Of a stretch of DNA of 64,000 nt, positions 42,860-52,306 are shown one piece after another. The notes below the pieces were generated by a model. It worked only from the letters and a program-made list of their open reading frames with translations. It ran no database searches and was not told where the DNA came from. Each line of letters starts with the position of its first letter. Positions within the stretch are counted from its first letter, which is position 1. Source of the stretch: a bacterium (GTDB lineage Bacteria > Myxococcota_A > Bradymonadia > UBA7976 > UBA1532); contig JAUHYW010000001.1 of NCBI GenBank assembly GCA_030426085.1, forward strand, positions 223,479-287,478, read 5' to 3'. The translations under genes were made by a program, and so were the position numbers.

Positions 42860-43629
42860 GCGCGACGCGCATGGCGCCCGAGCGGCTGCGGTGGGTGATC
42901 GCGGTGGCCGGGCGGGCGGGGCTGGCCGAGCGGCGGGCGGCGCTGCTGGCCCTGCTCCCGCCGGGCGTGCGGGGGGCGCTGGAGGTCGACGCGCGGCGGT
43001 CGGATCAGCTCCGGATCGACCTGGGGCGGCTGAACGAGTGGCCGGCGACGAATGGGCGGCACCCGCTGGATCTGTGGATCGAGGCGGCGATCGATGTGCT
43101 GAGCGCAGACGGCCGGCCCGAGGCCGAGACTCTGCGCCGGCTGGCGGCGGGCGGGGCGCTGCCGGCGGGCGATCCGTCGACGGGCGAGGCCGGCGGTGAG
43201 CGGCTGTCGCCGGGCCGGCGGCGGTGGATGGCGGCGGCGCTGGTCGTGGCGGCCGGGGGGCTGGCGGCGTGGTTCTGGCCGACGCTGCCCCCGGGCTGGG
43301 TCGCCGTGCCGGAGGGGGCGGCGGCGCCGGGGCCGGGCGATCTGATGCGGTGGACGGATGAGGGCTGGCGGTGGGTGGCCGGGCCCTGCGTGCCGGCCGA
43401 GGCGGTGCGGTCGGTGGACGACGGCGCCCGGCGGGTGGTGGACGCGGCCGATCTGGCGCGGGTGGTGTGGGCGCCGGCGTGCGACGACGCGCTGGCCGAG
43501 GCGGCGGCGGGCGGCGAGGGGTTGACGGTGGTGCTCGAGGTGCAGGGGCCGGCGCACGCGCCGCAGCGGCCCGAGGCGTGGTTCGGCAAGCCGGCGCGGG
43601 CGACCTGGGTGCTGAAGGAGGGGCCGTGA
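42856..43629 (+). CDS. Single-pass membrane protein with EAD-like N-terminal domain
   Basis: A 257-residue protein. Residues about 8-92 are helical and end with DLGRLNEWPATNGRHPLDLW and an EAAIDVL helix. This L-N-x(7-10)-PL-x-x-W pattern resembles effector-associated domains (EADs), death-like adaptors that join sensors to caspase or trypsin effectors in bacterial conflict systems. A transmembrane helix (about 123-143) follows, then a 110-residue extracytoplasmic Ala/Gly/Val-rich domain with two cysteines. GGAGGTGGCG overlaps the previous gene's end; its own stop overlaps the next ATG. I infer an adaptor that recruits or restrains the caspase. Confidence 0.7.
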   Translation: MSATRMAPERLRWVIAVAGRAGLAERRAALLALLPPGVRGALEVDARRSDQLRIDLGRLNEWPATNGRHPLDLWIEAAIDVLSADGRPEAETLRRLAAGGALPAGDPSTGEAGGERLSPGRRRWMAAALVVAAGGLAAWFWPTLPPGWVAVPEGAAAPGPGDLMRWTDEGWRWVAGPCVPAEAVRSVDDGARRVVDAADLARVVWAPACDDALAEAAAGGEGLTVVLEVQGPAHAPQRPEAWFGKPARATWVLKEGP

Positions 43630-46463
43630 TGCGGTGGTGGACGTGGGCGCTGGGGCTGGTGGTGGTGGCCGGGGCGGCCCGGGGCGAGGGGCTGTACACG
43701 CGACCGGTGCTGCGGATCGAAGCTGGGATGCACACGGCGCCGATCAAGGCGATCACGGTAGACGCGGCCGGGGAGTACGTGGTGACGGCCAGCGACGACA
43801 AGACGGCCCGGGTGTGGCGAGCGGCCGACGGGGCGCTGCTGCGGGTGCTGCGGCCGCCGATCGGGGCGGGTGGCGAGGGCAGGCTGTACGCGGGGGCGAT
43901 CAGCCCCGACGGGCGGTGGGTGGCGCTCGGGGGGTGGCTCCAGGCCGAGCGCGCCTCCGGTCACTTGATCTATGTCTTCGACCGGGCCGAAGGCCGCCTC
44001 GTGCGCCGGCTGGCGGGGCCGGGCAACGTGGTCAATCAGCTCGTATTCTCGCCGGACGGCCGCCGGCTGGCGGCGGTGACAGGCGCTGGCGGGCTGCATG
44101 TCTACCGAGTCGCCGACTGGCGGCACTCGTGGCAGTCGAAGGCGTGCGCTGCACAGTCCTACGGGGTGGCCTTCACTCGCTCGGGTGTACTCCAGTCTTG
44201 TGATGATGGGCACGTCCGGCGCTTCGACGCCGACGCCGACGCCGACGCCGCGCTCCAGGCCACGTCACCCGCACTGATGGGCAAAGAGCCGATGCACATC
44301 TCCGTCGGCCCGGCGGGCGCCGTGGCGGTCGGCTTCGACGATGCGAGCGGGTTGCAGGTGCTCGACGGCGACACCCTTCGACCCACCCGGGCGATGCAGG
44401 TTTCGTACGGCAATCCAAGACCCACCCCCGTTGCAGCATGGCTCGACACCACCCTGCTCGCCGCCGGCTATCTTGCCGAGGGTGGGCGGAAGCTTGTGCT
44501 GCGCTGGCCCACGCTCGACGGCCGACCCACGGCCCACCCGGTCGCCGACAACGCGATCTCTGCCCTCACGCCCCTGCCCGACGGCCGGCTCGCGTGGGCC
44601 TCGGGCGATCCCGCGTGGGGCCTGCTGAGCTTCACCGACGGCCCGCAGCACACCGCCGCCCGCCCGATCCTCGACCTGCGCGGCGTCACCCTGGCCGCCG
44701 ACGCCCCCGGGCAGGCCGTCAACCTCGCGGGAGGGGGCTACCTCGACCGCCCGCTCACCCTCGATCTGGCCCGGGGCGTCCTGCGCCCCGACGCCGCCCG
44801 GGGCCCGCTGCGCCCGCCGCGCACCGCCGGTCTGTCCATCGACGGCTGGCAGCACACCCGGGCACCGACCCTCGACGGCCGGGCGCTGCCCCTGAAGCAA
44901 TACGAGCGGTCCCGAAGCCTCTCCATCGCCCCCGACGGCCAGCACTTCACCCTCGGCGCCGACTGGTCCGTCCGCCACTTCACCGCCGACGGCCGCCTCC
45001 AGTGGACGACCCCCACCCCCGGCGCCGCCTGGGCGGTCAACCACAGCGGCGACGGCCGGTGGGTCATCGCCGCCGTCGGCGACGGCACCCTGCGCTGGTA
45101 CCGCGCCCGGGACGGCGCGCTCCTGCTCTCGGCCTTCGTGCACCGCGACCTGCGCCGGTGGATCGCCTGGACCCCGGCCGGCTACTACGACGCCGCCCCC
45201 GGCGCCGAGGACCTGCTCGGCTGGCACGTCAACCGAGGCCCCGACGCGGCGGCCGACTTCTTCCCCGCCGAGCGCTACCGTCACCGCTTCTTCTGCCCGG
45301 CGATGATCCCCGCCATCCTGCGCACCGCCGACCCCGACGCGGCGCTGGCGGCCGTGAAGGACGAGTGTCGCCGCATGGCCCCCGCGGGCCTGACCGAGAC
45401 GATGCAGGCCCCGATCATCGAGGTCCTCGACCCGGCGCCGGGCGCGGCGTTCTCGGGCGACGTCGTCGCGGTGAGGGTCCGGGTGCGCTCGCCCTCGGGG
45501 CAGCCGGTGCACCTCGACTACCGGGTCGACGGGCGCCAGCTCCGGGCGGCCGTCGATCCCGGGCCCGCGCTGCGCGACGGCGAGACGACGACCCTGCGGG
45601 TGCCCATGCCCGAGCGGGACGCGACGGTGGTCGTCTTCGGCCGGACCCGCTTCGCCAACAGCGAGCCGGTCGCCCTGCCCCTGCGCTACGTGGGCCGGGC
45701 GCCGCCGCCGCCGCCCAAGCCCGACCTCTACGTGCTGGCGGTGGGGGTCAGCGCCTACGCGAGCGCGCGGTGGGCCGACCTGAAGTACCCCGCGAGCGAC
45801 GCCCGCCGCTTCTCCGAACTCTGGCGGGACGACCCGCTGTACGCCACGACCCACATCCGGGTGCTGCCGGATGGCGAGGCGACGTGGCAAGGCATCATGG
45901 GCGGCGTCGAGTGGCTGGTGAACAACGTCACCGAGCGGGACGTGGCGGTGGTCTACCTGGGCGGCCACGGCAAGATCCACCCGGCGGACAACAGCTATGC
46001 CTTCCTGCCATCCGACGCCGATCCGAAGCGCAAGCTGACGACGTGGCTCAAGGAGGAGCACTACAAGGGCCCGCTCGAGGCGCTGCCGGGCAAGACGCTG
46101 CTCTTCATCGACACCTGCCACGCCGGCGCGGCCGGGGGCGCGCAGGTCGCCATGCGGGGCGCCGATCTCACCGAGCTGATCAACGAGCTGACCGACGCCG
46201 AGAGCGGGCTGATCGTCTTCGCCGCCTCGAACGGGCGCCAGCCGGCGCAGGAGAGCCCGCTGTGGGGCGGGGGCGCCTTCACGAACGCGATCCTGAGCTG
46301 TGCGACCGCGCCCGGCGAGCGGCGCTTCGACGGCGCGGTGACCCACAAGGGGCTGGGGCAGTGCGTGCACGACAAGGTGCTCGAGCTGACCGAGCGCGAT
46401 CAGCGGGTCGTGGTGGTGGTGCCGCCGGGGGTCGAGGACTACCCGGTCCTCGCGCCCCGGTAG
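43629..46463 (+). CDS. Caspase-like (C14) protease with N-terminal WD40 propeller
   Basis: A 944-residue protein, coupled to the previous gene by ATGA. Signal peptide 1-20. Residues about 25-600 are WD40/quinoprotein-like repeats ([20 protein letters not shown] then [19 protein letters not shown], and [13 protein letters not shown]). A beta-sandwich linker (about 600-690) follows. The caspase/metacaspase domain (about 698-944) has [15 protein letters not shown], the catalytic His in YLGGHGKIH (His780) and the catalytic Cys in [10 protein letters not shown] (Cys830), followed by [15 protein letters not shown]. The dyad is complete. The signal peptide implies a periplasmic or surface location, unusual for a cell-death caspase. 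The best candidate effector of a conflict or programmed-death system. Confidence 0.88.
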   Translation: MRWWTWALGLVVVAGAARGEGLYTRPVLRIEAGMHTAPIKAITVDAAGEYVVTASDDKTARVWRAADGALLRVLRPPIGAGGEGRLYAGAISPDGRWVALGGWLQAERASGHLIYVFDRAEGRLVRRLAGPGNVVNQLVFSPDGRRLAAVTGAGGLHVYRVADWRHSWQSKACAAQSYGVAFTRSGVLQSCDDGHVRRFDADADADAALQATSPALMGKEPMHISVGPAGAVAVGFDDASGLQVLDGDTLRPTRAMQVSYGNPRPTPVAAWLDTTLLAAGYLAEGGRKLVLRWPTLDGRPTAHPVADNAISALTPLPDGRLAWASGDPAWGLLSFTDGPQHTAARPILDLRGVTLAADAPGQAVNLAGGGYLDRPLTLDLARGVLRPDAARGPLRPPRTAGLSIDGWQHTRAPTLDGRALPLKQYERSRSLSIAPDGQHFTLGADWSVRHFTADGRLQWTTPTPGAAWAVNHSGDGRWVIAAVGDGTLRWYRARDGALLLSAFVHRDLRRWIAWTPAGYYDAAPGAEDLLGWHVNRGPDAAADFFPAERYRHRFFCPAMIPAILRTADPDAALAAVKDECRRMAPAGLTETMQAPIIEVLDPAPGAAFSGDVVAVRVRVRSPSGQPVHLDYRVDGRQLRAAVDPGPALRDGETTTLRVPMPERDATVVVFGRTRFANSEPVALPLRYVGRAPPPPPKPDLYVLAVGVSAYASARWADLKYPASDARRFSELWRDDPLYATTHIRVLPDGEATWQGIMGGVEWLVNNVTERDVAVVYLGGHGKIHPADNSYAFLPSDADPKRKLTTWLKEEHYKGPLEALPGKTLLFIDTCHAGAAGGAQVAMRGADLTELINELTDAESGLIVFAASNGRQPAQESPLWGGGAFTNAILSCATAPGERRFDGAVTHKGLGQCVHDKVLELTERDQRVVVVVPPGVEDYPVLAPR

Positions 46464-46492
46464 CGGTCGGGCGGCGCGCGGGAGGTGGGCTC

Positions 46493-46521
46493 CTGACATC
46501 GGGCGCGCGTCGGCGTACTCT
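46493..46521 (+). promoter_or_regulatory. Probable promoter of the DUF4157 toxin/immunity pair
   Basis: CTGACA (46493-46498), exactly 17 bp, TACTCT (46516-46521), 24 bp before the ATG at 46546, which has GGAG. The pair can therefore be transcribed apart from the caspase operon. Confidence 0.45.
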
Positions 46522-46545
46522 GAGGGGCGCGATACAGGAGCAGGC

Positions 46546-47898
46546 ATGAGCTACGAATCGGACGCCGAGCGCAGCCATCGCGGGGACGAAGCCGGGTCGC
46601 AGGACGCGCCGCGTCTGCCCTCGATGCACGCCCTGCAGATGCGGGCGCTGGCCCGCCGAGCGCAGGCGCGAGACATCGTGCAGGCGCTGGGCGGTGAGGC
46701 GGCCGGCGGCGATGTGCACGCGCTCGCGGCGCGAGGTGTCTCCGGAGCCGGAGGCGCCCTGCCCCATCGGGAGAAGATCCAGGCCTCGTTCGGGCGGTTC
46801 GACGTGGGCGGCATCGCAGCCCACATCGGCGGCGCGAGCCGCGACGCCGCCGAGGGTATGGGCGCGTCGGCCTATGCCACCGGGGAGGACGTCGCGTTCG
46901 CCGAGGCCCCGGATCTGCACACGGCGGCGCACGAGGCAGCGCACGTCGTACAGCAGCGGGGCGGCGTGCAGCTCGCCGGCGGCGTGGGGCGGGCCGGCGA
47001 TCCCTACGAGCAGCACGCGGACGCGGTGGCCGACGCCGTCGTGCGAGGCGAGAGCGCCGAGGCGTTGCTGGCCGAGATGGCCGGTCCCGAGAGCGAAGGG
47101 GCCGCGCCGGCTTCGGCGAAGGTTCAGATGAACCCGGCCAAGGGGGTGACGAAGCGACTGTGGCGGTGGATCAGCCGGGAGACCGTGCAGAAGCAGATTT
47201 CGAAGCACGTCGCCAAGCACGGCCGCAGCGTCGCCGGCAAGGCGGTGCACTCGATCTTCAAGCGGCCGAACAAGATCCGGAGCATGGTGCGCAAGACTGC
47301 GGCCGAGGCGATGGCGCTGGCCCAGAAGAGCGCCTCCAAGTCGGCCGACGATGTGCTGAAGGGGCCGGGCATCCGGATGTTCCGGCAGTCGGCGGGCAAG
47401 GGCAAGTTCAGGTGGGTCATCGAACGCGAGTTCAAAAACCCCATCGGCAAGGCGGGCGAGAAGGTCCTCAAGATCGTCGTGGATTACTCGGGGCGCATCG
47501 TCACGGCGTATCCGACCAAGGCGCTCTCGTCGATGGGGCTCGGGGTGGCCGCGATAGGCGTATTCGACGGCAAGGCCGCCGAGGCCGGGGAGCGCATCCA
47601 AGACGCGGTCGAGGCCGATCAGCGGCGGCGCGAAGCGGACGCGAGCTCGTGGGGCAGCTTCGCCATCGATGTGCTCACGCCCATCGGCCTGACGCCGAGC
47701 GTGGCCAATGATGGCGAGGGCCTGTGGCTGACCAGACGCAACATCGTCCGTCATGTGTTCGCCAAGCTCGTGTCGGAGATCGAGCAGGCCGAGAGTCGCA
47801 AGCTCAGTGAAGAAGAGCGGAGAAAGCTGTACGAGCTGCTGACCGTGAGCGTCGGCAGCGCGATGATGGCGCAAGGTGGAGGAGAGGACGACGAATGA
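46546..47898 (+). CDS. DUF4157 (eCIS-core) protein with putative C-terminal nuclease toxin
   Basis: A 450-residue protein. Residues about 70-140 match DUF4157, the domain found in effectors delivered by extracellular contractile injection systems: [23 protein letters not shown] and HEAAHVVQQ with an HExxH metalloprotease-type motif (129-133). A Lys/Arg-rich helical region follows (about 195-270). Residues about 286-325 ([20 protein letters not shown], then [19 protein letters not shown]) fit the beta-strand core of BECR-fold RNase toxins; this is a pattern match only. Codon use is less GC-extreme than the neighbours, suggesting transfer. The stop overlaps the next gene's ATG, as expected for a toxin and its immunity gene. 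Confidence 0.75.
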   Translation: MSYESDAERSHRGDEAGSQDAPRLPSMHALQMRALARRAQARDIVQALGGEAAGGDVHALAARGVSGAGGALPHREKIQASFGRFDVGGIAAHIGGASRDAAEGMGASAYATGEDVAFAEAPDLHTAAHEAAHVVQQRGGVQLAGGVGRAGDPYEQHADAVADAVVRGESAEALLAEMAGPESEGAAPASAKVQMNPAKGVTKRLWRWISRETVQKQISKHVAKHGRSVAGKAVHSIFKRPNKIRSMVRKTAAEAMALAQKSASKSADDVLKGPGIRMFRQSAGKGKFRWVIEREFKNPIGKAGEKVLKIVVDYSGRIVTAYPTKALSSMGLGVAAIGVFDGKAAEAGERIQDAVEADQRRREADASSWGSFAIDVLTPIGLTPSVANDGEGLWLTRRNIVRHVFAKLVSEIEQAESRKLSEEERRKLYELLTVSVGSAMMAQGGGEDDE

Positions 47899-48284
47899 AC
47901 TGGTGCTGGCTGCCCTCGGACGCGCGCGATACGACCCACCCCGATGCCGTCTCCCTGCACACGCCGGTCGAGTCCGACGAGGTCCTCTGCGGTGCCTTCG
48001 ACGAGGCGGGGCTGCCGCTCGATCCATACCGGGACGTCACGTTCGACGGTCGCGCGCTGGCGGCCGGGCGCGCGGTGGTCACCGCGCTGTGCAGCAGGCG
48101 CCGGGCGCAGGTCGGGGCGGAGCGGTTGGGTCTCGCGCTCACCGATGCTGCCGCCCCGTGGCAGGCCGAAGCGCTGAAGCGAATGCTCGCAGAGGACGAG
48201 CTGCACCGGGCGTTCTCGGAGTTGGAGGCGCTGTTCGAACTGGCGATCGGCGAAGGCGGCCGCGTGCTCATGCTCGGGGATTGA
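47895..48284 (+). CDS. Putative immunity protein of the DUF4157 toxin
   Basis: A 129-residue soluble protein, [16 protein letters not shown] onward, overlapping the toxin gene by four bases (ATGA). It has two short strands and a helical C-terminus rich in Leu/Glu ([20 protein letters not shown]). No family is recognised; the call rests on size, coupling and lower GC shared with the toxin gene. An accessory or chaperone role is possible. Confidence 0.62.
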   Translation: MNWCWLPSDARDTTHPDAVSLHTPVESDEVLCGAFDEAGLPLDPYRDVTFDGRALAAGRAVVTALCSRRRAQVGAERLGLALTDAAAPWQAEALKRMLAEDELHRAFSELEALFELAIGEGGRVLMLGD

Positions 48285-48426
48285 TATGAACCCGAGCGTG
48301 AGCACGGACGGGCTGCGGTTGCCCGACACCCGAATCACATGCCCGGCGCCGAGCCCGAGTAGAGGCTCTGGGCCCCGAGGGCGGGTGGTGCTATGACTCG
48401 GGCTGACCCGAATCGGAGGCCTGTCC

Positions 48427-49302
48427 ATGTCCCTCGGCACACCGCGCACCATCGACGTCGGCGGCCAGACGCTGGCGTACTTCGAGCAGGGCGAAGGGCC
48501 GCTGGTCGTCTGCCTGCACGGCTACCCCGACACCGCGCACACCTGGGACGCGCTGCTGCCGGCGCTGGCCGAGGCCGGGTATCGGGCGGTGGCGCCGTTC
48601 ATGCGGGGCTATCACCCCAGCCCGCCGGCGAGCGATGGGGACTACTCGGGCCTCACGCTGGGGCGCGAGGTGCTGGGGTTGATCGCGGCGCTGGGCGAGG
48701 ACTCGGCGGCGCTGGTGGGGCACGACTGGGGCGCGTCGGCGGCGTACTCGGCGACGGCGCAGGCCGCGCCGGGGCAGATCCGGGCGCTGGTGACGCTGGC
48801 CATCCCCCACCTGCGGGCCATCCGGCCGAGCGTGCGCGGGCTGTGGAAGGCGCGGCACTTCATCACCTATCAGCGGCAGAAGCGGGCGGTGGCCCGGCTG
48901 AAGGCGGATGACTTCGCGCATGTGCGGGCGATCTACCGCCGGTGGTCGCCGACGTGGGACGCGCCGGAGGCCGAGATCGAGCGGGTGAAGGCGTGCTTCC
49001 GCCACGCGGGCGTCGCCGAGGCGGCGCTGGGCTATTACTGGTCGTGGCGCGAGGAGCAGCGGGACGCCGCGGCGCGACGCACGCTGGCCCGGCGGGTGTC
49101 GGTGCCGTCGCTGGCCATCGGGGGGCGGGCCGACGGGGCCTTGGTCCTGGAGACCTACGCCGAGACGCCGCAGTATTACGAGGCCCACTACGACATGGCG
49201 CTGCTCGACGGCGTGGGGCACTTCCCCCACCGCGAGGCCCCGGAGGCGGTCAACGATCTGATCGTGGGCTTCCTGACGGAGTTCGATCGCCCGGCGGGTT
49301 GA
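48427..49302 (+). CDS. Alpha/beta hydrolase (epoxide-hydrolase-like)
   Basis: A 291-residue enzyme; CGGAGG precedes the ATG. VVCLHGYPDTAHTWD gives the oxyanion HG motif. ALVGHDWGASAAY holds the nucleophile elbow with Asp instead of Ser, as in epoxide hydrolases and haloalkane dehalogenases. LAIGGRADGAL brings the acidic residue and GVGHFPHREAPE the catalytic His. The cap region has Tyr residues that could activate an epoxide. The substrate is unknown. It stands alone between the toxin pair and the VWA gene. Confidence 0.9.
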   Translation: MSLGTPRTIDVGGQTLAYFEQGEGPLVVCLHGYPDTAHTWDALLPALAEAGYRAVAPFMRGYHPSPPASDGDYSGLTLGREVLGLIAALGEDSAALVGHDWGASAAYSATAQAAPGQIRALVTLAIPHLRAIRPSVRGLWKARHFITYQRQKRAVARLKADDFAHVRAIYRRWSPTWDAPEAEIERVKACFRHAGVAEAALGYYWSWREEQRDAAARRTLARRVSVPSLAIGGRADGALVLETYAETPQYYEAHYDMALLDGVGHFPHREAPEAVNDLIVGFLTEFDRPAG

Positions 49303-49334
49303 GCGCCGGATCGTCGGTCGACGCCGCCGGGGGC

Positions 49335-51392
49335 TCAGCGCCCGCGGCGAGGGCGCCGCAGCCCGAGCGCGAGGATCCCCACGAGCAGCAGCGCCGCCGG
49401 GCCCTCCCCGCGCCCGTCCGCCGAGCAGCTACAGCCCACCGTCTCCACCGGGCGCACCGGCAAGACGGTCCCGTCGCCCGTGCCCCGGTGGCCGGGCCCC
49501 GCGCCGGGGCCGAGGTCCGGGCCGTCTCCGGTGGCGTCCGGCAGGGCGCCGTCCGGCTCGTCCCCCGGCGGCGCGTCGGCCGGGTCGAGGGGGCCGATCG
49601 GCGCGTCGAAGAAGACGCACTGCGCGCGCCCGGCGCGGCGGCGGCAGATCTCGCCGGCCGGGCAGACGACGGCGCTGCACGGGTCGAGCTGGCAGAAGCC
49701 GTCGAGGCAGGCCATGCCCGGGTCACAGGTCACGGGGCCGCAGGGGTCGGGCGCGCACTCGCCGTCCACGCAGGTCGAGCCGGGCCAGCACTCCACCCCG
49801 CCGCAGGGGTCTTCGACGCACGCGCCGTCGATGCAGCTCGAGAACAGCGGGCAGCTCACCGTGGCGCAGCTCGGGCGGCAGGTCGCCCGGTCGCACTCGG
49901 CGTGGCACACCGCGCCCGGCTCGCAGGGGTTGGGGCGGCAGGGATCGGCCTCGCAGCCGGCCGGCCGCGGGGGCGCGCAGTCGCCCGCCCGACAGACTTC
50001 GCCGGGGGCGCACTCGACCGCGGCGCAGGGGTCGACGCACTGCTCGGCGTCCCGATCGCAGGTCTGGCCGTCGGGGCACGGGGTGACCTCGCAGCGGGCG
50101 AGGCACAGGTCGGTGGAGCGGTCGCACATGCCTTCGATGCACTCGCCCGCGACGCAGCGCGTGCGGCACGCCCCCCGATGGCACACGTCGCCCACCGGGC
50201 ACGCCGGGTCCTCGTCGATCTCGCCGTCGCAGTCCTGGTCGACGCCGTCGCAGGTGTCGACGGGCGGGGTGTCGCAGGTCCCGCAGGTCGAGCGCAGCCC
50301 CTCGTCGATGGAGCCGTCGCAGTCGTCGTCCCGCCCGTCGCAGGTCTCGGCCGACGCCGAGTACAGGCCCTGGCAGTCGAGCTGGAGGCTGCATACGACC
50401 TCGCCCTCGGCGCAGACGCCGGGCAGCCCGGTCGCGCATCGGCCGCCGGTGTCGAGGTCTTCGTCGGCCTCGCCGTCGCAGTCGTTGTCCAGCCCGTCGC
50501 AGGTCTCGTCGCCGCCCACGGCGTCCTGGACGCAGAGCAGCATGCCGCCCTCGCAGCTCCACAGGCCGTCGGCGCAGATCCCGGGCTCGCCGGTCTCGCA
50601 GATGTCACCGACCTCGGGCAGTACGCCCTCGTCGATGCGCTCGTCGCAGTCGTCGTCGAGCCCGTTGCAGATCTCGATCGCGTCGGGCAGGGCCGCGCCG
50701 ACGTTCAGCAGCGCCCGGCGCAGCTCGACGGCGTCTCCGGCGAGGTAGGGCGCCGCGGCGGGGTCGTCGCTGCCGGCCCGGGCCATCGCGGCGAGCGCGC
50801 CCGCGTCGACGCCGGCCCCGAAGCCGATGACGTAGACCGTCAGGCCCTCCCGCCGGGCGCGGATGTCGGCGATGGCGTCGGGCGCGTCGCACCCGCTCTC
50901 CTGCCCGTCGGTGATGAGGATGATCGCGCTGAAGCCGAGCCCGTCGGCGAGGTGCCCCCCGCCCCGGCGGAGCGCGCCTTCGATGGCGGTCCCCCCGCCG
51001 GGCTGGTTGGCGTCGGCCGCGAGCGCGGTGAGGATGTCGCCGGCCCGCCGCGGTCCGACGGGCACCACGACCTGCCCCGCCCCGCCACACTGGCCCCCGT
51101 TGAAGAGCAGGAGCCCCCAGTTGATGTCCCGCTCGGCCCCCACGAGCAGCTCGATGGCGTCGGTGGCCGCCTGCCACTTCTCGCCCCGCATCGAGCCGGA
51201 GTTGTCGAGGATGATCAGGACGTCGCCGCCGCCGTCGAGGCATTGCGCCCGGGCCGGGCCTGCGGCGCACACGGCGAGCGCGCCTGCCAGGACCAGCAGC
51301 AGGTGGCTCGCCACCTGCGCGCGTCGGCGCGCGGCCGTCTTCGGAGCAGCCGTCTTCGGAGCAGCCGTCTTCGGATCTGTCGCTGTTGTCAT
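49335..51392 (-). CDS. Secreted von Willebrand A protein with EGF-like cysteine repeats and MYXO-CTERM
   Basis: A 685-residue protein; GGGAAGGG precedes the ATG at 51392. A long N-region contains three 15-bp repeats (TAAPK), then the signal helix (LLLVLAGALAVCAAG). The VWA domain (about 40-220) has DVLIILDNSGSMRG, the MIDAS DxSxS metal site. Next come about ten Cys-rich modules of the type CNGLDDDCDERIDEG and DTCDGVDQDCDGEIDED. The tail GCSCSADGR, a hydrophobic segment and RRPRRGR match MYXO-CTERM, which directs anchoring to the myxobacterial surface. Likely an adhesion or structural surface protein. Confidence 0.9.
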   Translation of the reverse strand: MTTATDPKTAAPKTAAPKTAARRRAQVASHLLLVLAGALAVCAAGPARAQCLDGGGDVLIILDNSGSMRGEKWQAATDAIELLVGAERDINWGLLLFNGGQCGGAGQVVVPVGPRRAGDILTALAADANQPGGGTAIEGALRRGGGHLADGLGFSAIILITDGQESGCDAPDAIADIRARREGLTVYVIGFGAGVDAGALAAMARAGSDDPAAAPYLAGDAVELRRALLNVGAALPDAIEICNGLDDDCDERIDEGVLPEVGDICETGEPGICADGLWSCEGGMLLCVQDAVGGDETCDGLDNDCDGEADEDLDTGGRCATGLPGVCAEGEVVCSLQLDCQGLYSASAETCDGRDDDCDGSIDEGLRSTCGTCDTPPVDTCDGVDQDCDGEIDEDPACPVGDVCHRGACRTRCVAGECIEGMCDRSTDLCLARCEVTPCPDGQTCDRDAEQCVDPCAAVECAPGEVCRAGDCAPPRPAGCEADPCRPNPCEPGAVCHAECDRATCRPSCATVSCPLFSSCIDGACVEDPCGGVECWPGSTCVDGECAPDPCGPVTCDPGMACLDGFCQLDPCSAVVCPAGEICRRRAGRAQCVFFDAPIGPLDPADAPPGDEPDGALPDATGDGPDLGPGAGPGHRGTGDGTVLPVRPVETVGCSCSADGRGEGPAALLLVGILALGLRRPRRGR
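51333..51377 (-). repeat. Three 15-bp coding repeats in the VWA protein's N-terminus
   Basis: Unit GCCGTCTTCGGAGCA (plus strand) at 51333, 51348 and 51363 (the last slightly diverged). They encode TAAPK on the minus strand, lengthening the signal-peptide n-region. Confidence 0.85.
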
Positions 51393-51573
51393 GTGCCCTT
51401 CCCTCATGCTGCCATGCGCCCGGGGCGCCGCCCGAGGCACAAGCCCGGCTGGCCGGGCCTGACTCCTGGTCTTCGGCATGGGCCACTGCCACCCGCAGCG
51501 TCAGCCCATGGAGGGATGGTGCCACAGCGGGCCGGGCGACGCCAGCCCGAGCGCGCCCGAGGCGGGCCGGGTG

Positions 51574-51612
51574 TCAGCGGGGGGCGAGATCGTCAGCGGG
51601 GGGGCGAGATCG
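51574..51612. repeat. 19/20-bp tandem duplication over a stop codon
   Basis: TCAGCGG...GGGCGAGATCG occurs at 51574-51592 and 51593-51612, with a third TCAGCGG at 51613. The TCA at 51593 is the stop of the minus-strand lipoprotein; because the units are 19 and 20 bp, the three TCA triplets fall in different frames. Confidence 0.88.
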
Positions 51613-52288
51613 TCAGCGGCTGGGTGAGGTCGTTGGAGGCGGGCGGGTCCCAGTCGGGGCCGTCGGGCGGCAGGAGGGCGTCGACCACGCGGAAGGTCGC
51701 GACGGTCTCGCCGGCCGGCTCGCCGGGGTCGTCGCCCCGATGCTGGAATCGGATGACGCAGTCGTCTCCGGCCTCGGTCTGGAAGTCGAAGGTCGTGATC
51801 GAGACCCCCGGCAGCTCGTAGCGCAGCGCGACGATGAGGCGGTTCTCGGCCCGGCGGGGGTCGCCGGTGTAGCGCACGCTGGCCTCGAACCCGGGCTCGC
51901 CCTGCACGATCTCGGCGGGGAAGTCGAGGTCGGCGATGGTGAGGGGGAAGGCGTCGCCGCAGGGGTGGGGCTCGTCGGGCAGGAACATGTCCGGTTCGGG
52001 ATCGGGGGCCATGTCCGGCTCGGGATCGGGGGCCATGTCCGGCTCGGGATCGGGGTGCGCGTCGAGGCCGGCGAGGTCGAGCATGGCGTCGGCTTCGAAG
52101 CCCTCGTCGGCCTCGGGTTCGGGCGCGGCGTCGAATCCGGGTGGCTCGGCGTCGAGCCCGGGTGGCTCGGCGTCGATCGTGACGTCGGGCGCCTCGCCGT
52201 CGGCCGGCTCGACCTCGGTGGCGTCACAGCCCGCGAGCAGCCCCAGCCCGAATACACAGCACATCCACCATCGCCCGTCTCGTCGCAT
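51593..52288 (-). CDS. Lipoprotein with Asp/Pro/Glu stalk
   Basis: A 231-residue protein; GGAGG eight bases before the ATG at 52288. Lipobox LLAGC near residue 21. A low-complexity stalk follows (AEPPG, then three PDPEPDMA units encoded by 24-bp repeats around 51990-52060). The C-terminal 110 residues form a beta-rich domain (CGDAFPLTIADLDFPAEIVQ onward) with two cysteines. No family is recognised. Likely exposed on the outer surface. Confidence 0.8.
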   Translation of the reverse strand: MRRDGRWWMCCVFGLGLLAGCDATEVEPADGEAPDVTIDAEPPGLDAEPPGFDAAPEPEADEGFEADAMLDLAGLDAHPDPEPDMAPDPEPDMAPDPEPDMFLPDEPHPCGDAFPLTIADLDFPAEIVQGEPGFEASVRYTGDPRRAENRLIVALRYELPGVSITTFDFQTEAGDDCVIRFQHRGDDPGEPAGETVATFRVVDALLPPDGPDWDPPASNDLTQPLTISPPR

Positions 52289-52306
52289 CGGCCCGGCCTC
52301 CAACTG

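Noticed and set aside
48285..48426. Terminator or small RNA between the immunity gene and the hydrolase
   Set aside because: GC-rich imperfect stems are present, but there is no T-tract or conserved structure to support a call.
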